A stretch of 64,000 bases of DNA from Arthrobacter sp. EPSL27 (GTDB taxonomy: Bacteria; Actinomycetota; Actinomycetes; Actinomycetales; Micrococcaceae), in NCBI RefSeq assembly GCF_001512305.1, contig NZ_LNUT01000003.1, positions 62,001 to 126,000 of the forward strand. Reading direction: 5' to 3'. The translations under genes were made by a program, and so were the position numbers. How positions within the stretch are numbered: position 1 is the first letter of the stretch; each line of letters starts with the position of its first letter. The notes below the pieces were generated by a model. It saw only the letters and a list, made by a program, of their open reading frames with translations. It was not told the DNA's origin and searched no databases. Shown one piece after another: positions 44,844 to 53,214 of the stretch.

Positions 44844-45479
44844 TCAGTTGTGCATTTGCGTACGTATCGCCCGCGGCAAGGCCCGCGGCGGCACACCCCT
44901 GGGCCAGGCGAGAGCTGCAGCGGTCACGAGGAGCGCCCCGATCGCCCCGGCGGTCACCAGCGCCACTCCCTGACCGCGGGGCCAGTGCCCGCTCAGCCCC
45001 ATGAGCGCCGGGACCGTCGCCGTTACTTGACTCGTCAGCACAAGCGCCCAGCCAGTGAACGGTGCTAGAGCCTCGTATCCGAGAACCATCCGGAGGAAGA
45101 ACAATGTCCACAAGAATGCCCAGCCCAGCCATAGGACGCTCAGCAGCGGGTCGTCGCGGGACCACTCGGCTGCGAAAAAGATTCCCAGCGCTCCGACCAG
45201 GCCGCTGAACCAGCCCAGCCCTTTTGAACCGAGCTGGAGCAGCCCGTCCAATCCGGCGTATAAATACGTCAATCCGAAAAGGAACATTCCGGACGCGCCA
45301 AGAACGAACTGTGGGCCACCGCCGGCTGACGTGCCGAGATATGTGACGCCCAGCGCCAGCTGGGCGGTGCCTATCAGCGCGGAGAACACGGCAGAGTCCC
45401 GCTGGGGAACCCGGCCCAGGAGGGCCATGCCGTTAATTAGCAGCGCGGCTCCTGACAGGAGCAGGCAGAGGTAAGGCAT
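44844..45479 (-). CDS. AmiS/UreI-family amide or urea channel
   Basis: A 211-residue membrane protein with six to seven hydrophobic helices. The AmiS/UreI pattern is visible: LCLLLSGAALLINGMALLGR at the N-terminus, then GMFLFGLTYLYAGLDGLLQL and SVLWLGWAFLWTLFFLRMVLG. These proteins pass short amides or urea. GAGGGTAG precedes the ATG. It could feed the urease at 6724-9128 with urea, but its own operon partner, an FAH-type hydrolase, suggests an amide-linked catabolic route instead. Confidence 0.9.
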   Translation of the reverse strand: MPYLCLLLSGAALLINGMALLGRVPQRDSAVFSALIGTAQLALGVTYLGTSAGGGPQFVLGASGMFLFGLTYLYAGLDGLLQLGSKGLGWFSGLVGALGIFFAAEWSRDDPLLSVLWLGWAFLWTLFFLRMVLGYEALAPFTGWALVLTSQVTATVPALMGLSGHWPRGQGVALVTAGAIGALLVTAAALAWPRGVPPRALPRAIRTQMHN

Positions 45480-45540
45480 GGTGAGCTACCCTCTCATTTT
45501 GCTGTCTGACAGAGAATCACTAGATGCCACCCAGCCTATG

Positions 45541-45576
45541 TTTCATGATGCGGAATATAAATACCGCTCAGTGAAA
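45541..45576. promoter_or_regulatory. Palindromic operator upstream of the amiS operon
   Basis: TTTCA-N4-GCGG-N10-CCGC-N4-TGAAA (45541-45545, 45550-45553, 45564-45567, 45572-45576) is a symmetric two-tier inverted repeat with an AT-rich centre. It lies 62 bp before the amiS start. No regulator gene is adjacent, so the binding protein is encoded elsewhere. The remaining 45577-45676 stretch shows nothing. Confidence 0.6.
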
Positions 45577-45676
45577 TCCTAGGAGTGTGGTGTGTTGGCG
45601 TCAACCGAGACTGGTTTGTTCAGGGTTTGTGACTGCCGGGAATGCCTGGTCCTGCTCCGACTCGATCAGCAGCGGT

Positions 45677-46096
45677 TCAGACAGTCCGGCCGGAGGCGCG
45701 CCGCCGTGCGCGCACCCCTTCGGCCAGGAGCAGCGCCACAAACAGCGTGATGCCCGCTGCGCCGAGCACCACCCGCGTCCAGGCCGGCAGGCCCCACAAC
45801 CTGTGGGCCGGGGACAGCAGCCCGAACACTCCGGAGATCAACAGCAGTGTTCCTCCGGATGCCAGGGTCACCGAGGAGGCGATGAGGATCCAGAACCGGA
45901 CCATCCGGGACCTGGGCGCGAAGTTGTCTGCGTACTTGCCGGGGGTTCCGAACGCGGCAACGGGGTCCTCCCCGGACTCTGCGAGGCGGCTTTCAACGCC
46001 GCGCACGATCCGGGCCACCTCCGGGGCGGGGACGTCCCGGAGTTCAAGAATCTCCGCCAGTTCCGTGGCGTAGTCTTCGTTTGCTGCCTGGTTCAC
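45677..46096 (-). CDS. HAAS-like (DUF1700-type) membrane protein
   Basis: About 139 residues. The N-terminal helical part ANEDYATELAEILELRDVPA followed by PEVARIVRGVESRLAESGED resembles HAAS domains that partner with PadR regulators. Two transmembrane helices follow (FWILIASSVTLASGGTLLLI and VVLGAAGITLFVALLLA), then a basic tail. GGAGGAAGG supports GTG 46096; ATG 46162 is an alternative. No PadR gene is adjacent. Confidence 0.6.
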   Translation of the reverse strand: MNQAANEDYATELAEILELRDVPAPEVARIVRGVESRLAESGEDPVAAFGTPGKYADNFAPRSRMVRFWILIASSVTLASGGTLLLISGVFGLLSPAHRLWGLPAWTRVVLGAAGITLFVALLLAEGVRARRRASGRTV

Positions 46097-46259
46097 TCGG
46101 GTGACCCCTTCCTCCAGGCCCCGGGACTGCTGGGGGCTCCCCGCGGCGGCGGTCGTGGGCACTGCACCAGGCGGAGGTTGCCCCCGCGTCCACCTGTCCG
46201 GCCCAGTCTAGACACCTGCCCCGCCCGACGGCGGTCTTGCGGTTACCGCCGCACATGCA

Positions 46260-46294
46260 AAGTCCGGGCACACCCCGCGGATGTGCCCGGACTT
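46260..46294 (-). terminator. Terminator hairpin after the MHS transporter
   Basis: AAGTCCGGGCACA (46260-46272) pairs perfectly with TGTGCCCGGACTT (46282-46294) around a 9-base loop, 14 bp after the transporter stop. The minus-strand T-run is short, so efficiency is uncertain. Confidence 0.75.
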
Positions 46295-46307
46295 GCTTGC
46301 GAAATTT

Positions 46308-47594
46308 CTAGTGCGTCAGGTCCTTGCCCTTGGTCTCCGGAATGGTGAAGACGAACAGCGCACTGACCAGCAGCAGCCCCACGGCGTAGACGTTGAACAC
46401 GTTGGCCAGGCCGATGGTCCCGAGCCAGGTCTGCAGGTACGGGGCGGTCCCGCCGAACACGGCCACACAGATGGAGTACGGCACGCCCACACCGATGGTC
46501 CGGATGCTGGTGGGGAACAGCTCCGCGTAAACGGCGGGGACGATCGCTGCGCTGGCGGCGATGAAGATCAGCATGACGGACATGCCCACGGCCAGCTGCC
46601 AGGCCGAATCCTTCAGCAGCCAGGTCATGGGGAAGTGCATGACGGCGCCTCCGGCCGCGCCGGCCCACAGCACCTTCTTGCGGCCGATCCGGTCGGACAG
46701 CTTGCCCCAGAAGGGCAGGGCGGCGATGAACACGATGTTGGCGACCACACTGGCCCAGAGCGCCTCGCCGCGGTCGATCTTCAGTGTGGTGGCCGCGTAG
46801 CTCGGGGCCACCACACCCCAGATGTAGTAGATCACCGTCAGGCCCACCGTCAGCCCGATGACCTGGAGCGCCTGCTTGCGGTGCCGCACGATCTGCGGCC
46901 AGATCGCGGCACGCTTCTCTGACGCCGTCTCGCCCTCGAACGCCTCGGTCTCGTGCAGCTTGGAGCGCATGATCAGGGCGTACAGGCCCATGGCGGCGCC
47001 CACCAGGAACGGAATGCGCCACCCCCAGTCGTTCATGGCCTCGGTGCTCAGGGTCATGTTCAGGACCGCGCCCAGCAGGGTGCCGGCCAGGATTCCCACC
47101 GTGCCCGAGGTGTAGATCAGGGTGGCCCACAGGCCGCGCTTCTCCTTCGGGGCCACCTCGGAGAGGTACGTCTGCGACGACGGCAGCTCGCCGCCGTGGG
47201 CCAGGCCCTGGACCAGCCGGGCCACCAGCAGCAGCAGCGACGCCCAGGCGCCGATGGTTGCGAAGGACGGCGCGATGCCGATCAGGAGGCTGCCCAGCGA
47301 GGCGAGGCCCACGGCGAGGGTCATCGACGTCTTGCGGCCGACGCGGTCGCCGATCCAGCCGAACAGGAACCCGCCGAGCGGCCGGGCCACGAACCCGACG
47401 GCGAAGATCGCCAGGGTGGCCAGCACGGCCGAGGCGGGGTCCGCCTTGCTGAACAGCTGGCTGGCGATGAACGGGGTGAACGTGGCGTAGATGGCCCAGT
47501 CGTACCATTCGACGGCGTTGCCGATGCCGGTGCCGAAGATGGTCTTGCGCGTGGCGGCCCGGCGGGCCAGCTGCGGGTCAGTCATGGTGGTCAT
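46308..47594 (-). CDS. MFS transporter, metabolite:H+ symporter (MHS) type
   Basis: A 428-residue 12-helix major facilitator. The MHS-type start FGTGIGNAVEWYDWAIYATF is clear, as is the loop 2-3 motif GWIGDRVGRKTSMTLA. Relatives take up organic acids such as shikimate, alpha-ketoglutarate or betaine-like compounds. It lies 21 bp after an M20 amidohydrolase gene in the same operon, so it likely imports that enzyme's substrate. A terminator follows. Confidence 0.92.
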   Translation of the reverse strand: MTTMTDPQLARRAATRKTIFGTGIGNAVEWYDWAIYATFTPFIASQLFSKADPASAVLATLAIFAVGFVARPLGGFLFGWIGDRVGRKTSMTLAVGLASLGSLLIGIAPSFATIGAWASLLLLVARLVQGLAHGGELPSSQTYLSEVAPKEKRGLWATLIYTSGTVGILAGTLLGAVLNMTLSTEAMNDWGWRIPFLVGAAMGLYALIMRSKLHETEAFEGETASEKRAAIWPQIVRHRKQALQVIGLTVGLTVIYYIWGVVAPSYAATTLKIDRGEALWASVVANIVFIAALPFWGKLSDRIGRKKVLWAGAAGGAVMHFPMTWLLKDSAWQLAVGMSVMLIFIAASAAIVPAVYAELFPTSIRTIGVGVPYSICVAVFGGTAPYLQTWLGTIGLANVFNVYAVGLLLVSALFVFTIPETKGKDLTH

Positions 47595-47615
47595 GGTGTC
47601 TCCGAAGGAAGTGGG

Positions 47616-48854
47616 CTAGGAAGCGGGGGAAGCCGGGGCGGCAGCGGCCAGGGCTGCGATCCGGGCAATGGCGAGCTCCGCGTACAGCGCCGCGCCGTCG
47701 GCGAGGACGCCGTCGTCGAACGTGGCATAGGGGGAGTGGTTGAACGGGGTGGCGGTGTGGTCCGCTCCGGGTGCGACGGCGCTGAGCCCGATGAAGGTGC
47801 CGGGCACCTCGTCCATCACCCGGGAGAAGTCCTCGGATCCGCTGAGCGGCGTGGCCCAGCGGGTCACCCTGGAGTCGCCGAACAGGTTCCGGATGGTGTG
47901 TTCCGCGGTGGCGGTCTCGTTCTCGTCCGTGATGCTCAGCGGGTATTCGGGGCGGTATTCGACGTCGACCTCCAGCCCGTGGGCGTGGGCGATGCCCTGC
48001 AGGAGCGTGGGGACGGCGGTCATCATCCGTTCGCGGGAGGCATGCGAGAACGTCCGGACGGTGGCCTCGATGCGGGCGGTTTCGGGGATGACGTTGCGGG
48101 TGGTGCCCGCCTGCAGGACGCCGACGGTCAGCACCACGGGATCGAACATGTTGAACTGCCGCGTGATCATGACCTGCAGAGCGGTCACCATCTCGGCGGC
48201 CGCCGTCACGGGGTCTTTGGCTGCGTGCGGGGCGGAGCCGTGGCCGCCGGCGCCCAGGATGGTGACAAAGAGCCCGTCCGAGGCGCTGAGCATGACGCCC
48301 GGCTTGGTGGCGAACTGGCCGTGCGGCTCCAGCGAGGAGAACACGTGCATGCCGTAGGCGGCGTCCGCGCGGCGGCCCGCGGCGTCCAGCACGCCCTCGC
48401 GGATCATGTGGCCCGCGCCGTCGTAGCCCTCCTCGCCCGGCTGGAACATCAGGACGACGTCGCCGGCGAGCTGCCCGCGGCGTTCGGCCAGGAGGGTGGC
48501 GGCTCCGGCCAGCATCGAGGTGTGGAGGTCGTGGCCGCAGGCGTGCATGGCGCCGTCGAGCCGGGAGGAGTAGTCGACGCCGGTGCGCTCCTGGACGGGG
48601 AGACCGTCCATGTCCGCCCGCAGCAGGACCACCGGCTTGCTGGCCGGCGCGTGCGGTGCGCCGCCGCGCAGGACGGCGGTGACCGACGTCGTGCTCTGCC
48701 CGAGGGTGATCTCGTACGGCAGACCGTCGAGGGCTTTGAGCACTTTCTCCTGGGTGCGCGGGAGGGACAGTCCGATCTCCGGTTCCTGGTGCAGCTGGTG
48801 GCGCAGCCGGGTGATGTCGCTGTGCAGTTCCTTGGCATCGGCGGTGACCGACAT
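47616..48854 (-). CDS. M20-family amidohydrolase (N-acyl amino acid hydrolase-like)
   Basis: A 412-residue cytoplasmic metallopeptidase of the M20D group (hippurate hydrolase/aminoacylase-like). Metal-site motifs: LLRADMDGLPVQE, GAMHACGHDLHTSM, FQPGEEGYDGAGHMI, and the dimerisation region with GAGGHGSAPH. A C-terminal histidine is in TPFNHSPYATFDDG. The ATG at 48854 has AGAGGGAAC upstream. First gene of the operon with an MHS transporter and divergent from an Lrp/AsnC regulator. It probably hydrolyses an imported N-acylated amino acid; the acyl group is unknown. Confidence 0.92.
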   Translation of the reverse strand: MSVTADAKELHSDITRLRHQLHQEPEIGLSLPRTQEKVLKALDGLPYEITLGQSTTSVTAVLRGGAPHAPASKPVVLLRADMDGLPVQERTGVDYSSRLDGAMHACGHDLHTSMLAGAATLLAERRGQLAGDVVLMFQPGEEGYDGAGHMIREGVLDAAGRRADAAYGMHVFSSLEPHGQFATKPGVMLSASDGLFVTILGAGGHGSAPHAAKDPVTAAAEMVTALQVMITRQFNMFDPVVLTVGVLQAGTTRNVIPETARIEATVRTFSHASRERMMTAVPTLLQGIAHAHGLEVDVEYRPEYPLSITDENETATAEHTIRNLFGDSRVTRWATPLSGSEDFSRVMDEVPGTFIGLSAVAPGADHTATPFNHSPYATFDDGVLADGAALYAELAIARIAALAAAAPASPAS

Positions 48855-48991
48855 ATGTTCCCTCTTCCCGAACGGTTGGTAGGTTTCTACGAACCATTGT
48901 GGAGTGACAGGAGTCACGTGCACCCAAATGACTGGAAAAATGCAAACATGGTGGTGTCAGGGCAGGAATCGTTCACCCGGGGAGGCGTCAG

Positions 48992-50023
48992 GTGGAACTC
49001 AGCGAGGAGGACCTCCAGCTGATCAACGCGCTGCAGATTGCGCCGCGGATCAGCTGGACGGATGCCGGCCGGATCCTTGGGGTGCACGCCACCACCCTGG
49101 CCGCCCGCTGGGAGCGGCTCAAGGAGACCGGCGCCGCCTGGAGCACGGCCCACCTCATGGGCGACCCGAAACAGATGTGCCTGGCGCTGGTGGATGTGGA
49201 CTGCGAGATGGCGGCCCGGACGCAGGTCACCGCGGCGCTGGCGGCCATCCCGGAGGTGGTCACGGTGGAGGAGGCCGCGAGCAACCGCGACCTGATGCTG
49301 ACCGTCATCACGCCCACCCTGGCCCAGTTCAGCAGCATGGTGGTGGGGCAGCTCCAGCAGATCCCCGGCCTGGTCAAGTACCAGGTAGCGCTGTGCACCC
49401 GGCTCCACTCGGGCGGTTACGCCTGGCGGCTGAACGTCCTGGACAAAGCCCGCTTGGCCGCCCTCCAGGCGCTGGCCGGGCCCGAGGCGTCGGGGCCGGC
49501 ACCCGCCAAGCAGGGTGCGCCGCTGCCGCAGAGCCACCTGGACCTCATCCCGTTCCTGGCCCGGGACGGGCGGGCAGCTGCGGCGGATATCGCCCGGTCG
49601 CTGGGACGCAGCCCGGCCACGGTCCAGCGCCAGCTGAACCGGCTGCTGGCCAGCCAGGTCTTGTCGTTCCGGTGTGAAATCGCGCAGAAGTACTCGGGAT
49701 ATCCGGTCAGCTGCCAGTGGTTCGCCAACGTCCCGCCCGGCCAGCACGAGGCGGCAGCGGCCGAGCTGCGCGGCGTCCGCAACATCCGGCTGACCGCCTC
49801 CACCACCGGCCGGACCAACTTCGTGATCATCATGTGGCTGCATTCCCTGGCCGACGTGATGAACGCGGAACAGGCACTGCAGCTGAGGATCCCCGGAATT
49901 GAGCTCGTGGAAAGCGTGGTGGTGCTCAACACGGCCAAGCGGGTGGGCTGGATGCTGAACCCGGATTCCACCGCCACCGGCACGGTGGTGGTTCCCGCTG
50001 CCGACCTGGCACCCGCGGTGTGA
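48992..50023 (+). CDS. Lrp/AsnC-family regulator with two HTH-ligand modules
   Basis: A 343-residue tandem-repeat Lrp-type regulator, twice the usual length. First HTH: LQLINALQIAPRISWTDAGR followed by ILGVHATTLAARWERL. Second, near residue 190: LDLIPFLARDGRAAAADIAR followed by SLGRSPATVQRQLNRLL. Each is followed by a RAM/ligand-type domain. GGGGAGGCG precedes the GTG. The 137-bp divergent gap to the M20 gene holds the repeat GGTAG-GTTT-CTAC (around 48877-48892), a possible operator. It is likely the local regulator of the amidohydrolase operon. Confidence 0.88.
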   Translation: MELSEEDLQLINALQIAPRISWTDAGRILGVHATTLAARWERLKETGAAWSTAHLMGDPKQMCLALVDVDCEMAARTQVTAALAAIPEVVTVEEAASNRDLMLTVITPTLAQFSSMVVGQLQQIPGLVKYQVALCTRLHSGGYAWRLNVLDKARLAALQALAGPEASGPAPAKQGAPLPQSHLDLIPFLARDGRAAAADIARSLGRSPATVQRQLNRLLASQVLSFRCEIAQKYSGYPVSCQWFANVPPGQHEAAAAELRGVRNIRLTASTTGRTNFVIIMWLHSLADVMNAEQALQLRIPGIELVESVVVLNTAKRVGWMLNPDSTATGTVVVPAADLAPAV

Positions 50024-50059
50024 GGCTGGCCAGGGGCGGCGGGGCGCCGCCGTCCGGCT

Positions 50060-50220
50060 CTATTTCCAGCGCCGCGGCCACCTGAGGTTCAGCAGCAGCA
50101 GGCCCAGCAGGAGCGCGTCGATGGTCATGATGGCCCCCAGCAGGTAGGCCCAGCCGATCATCACCGGGTGCTCACCGCCAGCCGGCGGGACAGAGTGCGG
50201 GGGTGCCTCGGAATGCCCAT
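50060..50220 (-). pseudogene. Small membrane protein gene with an apparent one-base deletion
   Basis: CAGGAG and ATG at 50220 start a frame that stops after 19 codons. Adding one G to the GGG run right after the ATG would give 53 residues: MGHSEAPPHSVPPAGGEHPV, then a hydrophobic helix (MIGWAYLLGAIMTIDALLLG, then LLLLNLRW) and PRRWK, ending at TAG 50060-50062. As the sequence stands, only the 33-residue helix part from ATG 50161 is open. A single-helix membrane peptide; function unknown. Real mutation or base-calling error cannot be told apart here. Confidence 0.55.
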
Positions 50221-50303
50221 GACAATCTCCTGACCTGGCCCCCCGGACGCTCGATAGTCGTCCTAGTGTGCCACGGAGGCGCCCCCGCAGGGAACGGTGC
50301 AGG

Positions 50304-51200
50304 CTACTTCAGGACTACCGTCCTGTTGCCCTGCAGGATTACGCGGCCCTCGCAGTGCCAGCGGACGGCGTTGGAGAGTGCCTTGCATTCGGTGTCCCGG
50401 CCGGCAGCCACCAGGTCCTCCGGGCCGTAGGTGTGGTCCACTTCCACCACCTGCTGGGAAATGATGGGTCCCTCGTCCAGTTCCGCGTTGACGTAGTGGG
50501 CGGTGGCCCCCACGGTCTTCACGCCGCGGGCGTAGGCCTGGTGGTACGGCTTGGCGCCCTTGAAACTGGGCAGGAAGGAGTGGTGGATGTTGATGGCCTT
50601 GCCGTCCAGCTTGCGGGTGAGCCCGTCGCTGAGGACCTGCATGTAGCGGGCCAGGACCACCAGTTCGACGTCGAACTCATCGATGAGCTCCAGCAGCCGG
50701 CCCTCCGCCTGCGGCTTGGTGTCCGCGGTGACGGGCACGTGGAAGAAAGGGATGCCGTGCCATTCCACCAGCGCCTGGTGGTCCGTGTGGTTGGAGACCA
50801 CGGCCACCACGTCGACGGGAAGTTCGCCGATCCGGGCACGGAACAGCAGGTCGTTGAGGCAGTGCCCGAACTTGGACACCATGATCAGCACCCGGCGCTT
50901 GGACCCGTGCGGTTCCAGCCGCCAGCTCATCCCGAAGCGCGCTGCCACCGGGGCGAAAGCGGTCCGCAGGGTGTCCGCGGTGGAGGCATCGCCGTCGGAC
51001 GCAAAATGCACCCGCATGAAGAAGTGCCCCTCGGAGCGTTCGCCGAACTGCTGGTTGTCGATGATGTCGCAGCCGTGCTCGAGGAGGAAGCCGGAGACGG
51101 CGTGGACGATGCCGGGGGACTCCCGGCAGTCCAGCGTCAGGACATGCTCCACGGTGGTGTCCGGCCGGTCAAGGGGGATTTCAGCTTCGATGGCAGTCAT
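50304..51200 (-). CDS. purU: Formyltetrahydrofolate deformylase
   Basis: A 298-residue PurU. The N-terminal ACT domain (TLDCRESPGIVHAVSGFLLE) is followed by a formyltransferase-like hydrolase domain: IMVSKFGHCLNDLLFR, then LARYMQVLSDGLTRKLDGKA, NIHHSFLPSFKGAKPYHQAY and the catalytic Asp region ELDEGPIISQQ. It splits 10-formyl-THF to formate and THF. As the last gene of the sarcosine operon it can relieve folate pools loaded with one-carbon units from sarcosine. Confidence 0.95.
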   Translation of the reverse strand: MTAIEAEIPLDRPDTTVEHVLTLDCRESPGIVHAVSGFLLEHGCDIIDNQQFGERSEGHFFMRVHFASDGDASTADTLRTAFAPVAARFGMSWRLEPHGSKRRVLIMVSKFGHCLNDLLFRARIGELPVDVVAVVSNHTDHQALVEWHGIPFFHVPVTADTKPQAEGRLLELIDEFDVELVVLARYMQVLSDGLTRKLDGKAINIHHSFLPSFKGAKPYHQAYARGVKTVGATAHYVNAELDEGPIISQQVVEVDHTYGPEDLVAAGRDTECKALSNAVRWHCEGRVILQGNRTVVLK

Positions 51201-51203
51201 GGC

Positions 51204-52577
51204 TCAGCACTCGATCACGTTCACGGCGAGGCCCCCGCGGGAGGTCTCCTTGTATTTGGTCTTCATGTCCGCTCCTGTCTCACGCATGGTTTTGATGGCC
51301 TTATCCAGCGACACCTTGTGGCTGCCGTCGCCGTGCAGCGCCAGCCGCGCGGCGTTGATGGCCTTGACGCTGGCGATCGCGTTCCGTTCGATGCAGGGGA
51401 TCTGCACCAGGCCGCCCACGGGGTCGCAGGTCAGGCCGAGGTTGTGTTCGATCCCCACCTCGGCGGCGTTCTCCACCTGTTCGGGGGTGCCGCCCAGCAC
51501 CTCGCACAGCCCGGCGGCGGCCATGGAGCAGGCGGAACCCACCTCGCCCTGGCAGCCGACCTCCGCGCCGGAGATGGACGCGTTGATCTTGAACAGGATC
51601 CCGACGGCGGCTGCCGCCAGCAGGAAGCGCACCACGCCGTCGTCGTCGGCGCCGGGAACGAATTTGACGTAATAGTGCAGCACTGCGGGCACAATGCCGG
51701 CCGCGCCGTTGGTCGGCGCGGTGACGATCCGCCCGCCGGCGGCGTTTTCCTCGTTGACCGCGAGGGCAAAGAGGTTCACCCACTCCATGGCCCGGAGCGG
51801 ATCGCTGACGCCGGTGTCCGCCGTCAGGGTCTGGAAGAGCGACGGCGCCCGCCGCCTCACGTTCAGCCCGCCGGGCAGGATTCCTTCTGCGGCGCAGCCG
51901 TTGTCCACGCACTGGCGCATGACCGCCCAGAGGCCCAGCAGCTTCTCGCGGAGTTCCGCTTCGCTGCGCCAGACCAGTTCGTTGGCCAGCATGACGTCGG
52001 AGATCGACATGCCTTCGCGCTTGCAGATCGCCAGGAGTTCGTCCGCGGTGGTGAACGGGTAGGGCAGGACGGTGGCGTCGGCCACCACCCGGTCACCGGC
52101 GTCGGCGTCCCCGTCCACCACGAAGCCGCCGCCGATGGAGTAAAAGCTCCGTTCGCTGAGGACTGCCCCGGCGTGGTCCAGGGCGCGGAAGGTCATGCCG
52201 TTGGGGTGCGCCGGAAGGGCCTTGCGGCGGTGCAGCACCACGTCCTCGTCCCAGTTGAAGTCCACGCGGTGGTCGCCGCCGATCCATAGTTCGGCGTCGA
52301 GGGCCGCGGCGGCCACCTGGTCATCGGCTGTGAAGGTGTCCACGGTCTCCGGGTCCAGCCCCTTGAGGCCCAGGACCACGGCCTTGTCTGAGCCGTGGCC
52401 CCGGCCGGTGGCACCGAGTGAGCCGAACAGCTCTGCCTGCACGCGCCTGGTAGAGCTTAGGTGTCCGTCGCCCTTGAGTCCGTCGGCGAACAGCTTTGCT
52501 GCCCGCATCGGGCCGACCGTGTGTGACGACGACGGCCCGATGCCAACGGAGAACAAGTCCAGGACGCTGAGGGCCAT
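51204..52577 (-). CDS. sdaA: L-serine ammonia-lyase, iron-sulfur dependent
   Basis: A 457-residue single-chain L-serine dehydratase. N-terminal [21 protein letters not shown] and the Fe-S cysteines in [17 protein letters not shown] and [19 protein letters not shown] identify the [4Fe-4S] type. It converts serine to pyruvate and ammonia. It lies 1 bp after soxG and 3 bp before purU in the same operon. In this context it drains serine made from glycine by GlyA into central metabolism. Confidence 0.95.
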   Translation of the reverse strand: MALSVLDLFSVGIGPSSSHTVGPMRAAKLFADGLKGDGHLSSTRRVQAELFGSLGATGRGHGSDKAVVLGLKGLDPETVDTFTADDQVAAAALDAELWIGGDHRVDFNWDEDVVLHRRKALPAHPNGMTFRALDHAGAVLSERSFYSIGGGFVVDGDADAGDRVVADATVLPYPFTTADELLAICKREGMSISDVMLANELVWRSEAELREKLLGLWAVMRQCVDNGCAAEGILPGGLNVRRRAPSLFQTLTADTGVSDPLRAMEWVNLFALAVNEENAAGGRIVTAPTNGAAGIVPAVLHYYVKFVPGADDDGVVRFLLAAAAVGILFKINASISGAEVGCQGEVGSACSMAAAGLCEVLGGTPEQVENAAEVGIEHNLGLTCDPVGGLVQIPCIERNAIASVKAINAARLALHGDGSHKVSLDKAIKTMRETGADMKTKYKETSRGGLAVNVIEC

Positions 52578-52578
52578 G

Positions 52579-53214
52579 TCAGGGGACCTCTGGGGAGGCG
52601 TACTCCCGCATCGCGTCCAGAAGCCAGCGGCCCAGGAAGTCGGCGAAGGAGGCGCGGGGGAAGAGCCGGAAGGACTCCTCGCCGGTCTTCCAGAGCACCA
52701 CCGGGATGTTGCCGATTTCCGTGGACAGTGCCGTGCCGGCCTTCAACGTCCGCGGGTGCAGGTCCAGGGCGCAGCCCTTTTCCAGGACGGCGCGGGCGCG
52801 GGGGCCGGACAGCTCGAACGTGGTGCGGTTGGCTGACAGGTCCACCACCTGGCCCGGGGCGTCACCCAGCGCGTGCGTGAGGGAACCGATGAGGTTGCCG
52901 CCCAGGGAATCGTGGTCCTCCTCCGGCGCCACCACCAGGAATTCCGAGGGTCCCAGCCAAAGAACGCTGACGCCCTCAGTTCCGGTCACGTCACCGCAGC
53001 GTGCCGGCAGGCCGCCGGTAACGGCGGCGATCCGCGAAGCGCCCTCCGAACCGGGATCCACGCGGACCCCGGCCATGGTCTGGAAGGGGCCTTCCGCCAG
53101 GACAACCTTGCCCTGGACGGAGCCGGCCTCCAATGCCGACGCCAAATGTGAGGCGGGGCTGCGGCGGATGTCCCGGAGTCCATTGATGCCTTCGAGTGCT
53201 GCTGAATTAGCCAT
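52579..53214 (-). CDS. soxG: Sarcosine oxidase gamma subunit
   Basis: About 211 residues, GcvT/YgfZ-like fold: [60 protein letters not shown] and [20 protein letters not shown]. The ATG at 53214 overlaps the 3' end of soxA; the frame open further upstream is not used. Smallest GcvT-like subunit of the heterotetrameric oxidase. Confidence 0.92.
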   Translation of the reverse strand: MANSAALEGINGLRDIRRSPASHLASALEAGSVQGKVVLAEGPFQTMAGVRVDPGSEGASRIAAVTGGLPARCGDVTGTEGVSVLWLGPSEFLVVAPEEDHDSLGGNLIGSLTHALGDAPGQVVDLSANRTTFELSGPRARAVLEKGCALDLHPRTLKAGTALSTEIGNIPVVLWKTGEESFRLFPRASFADFLGRWLLDAMREYASPEVP

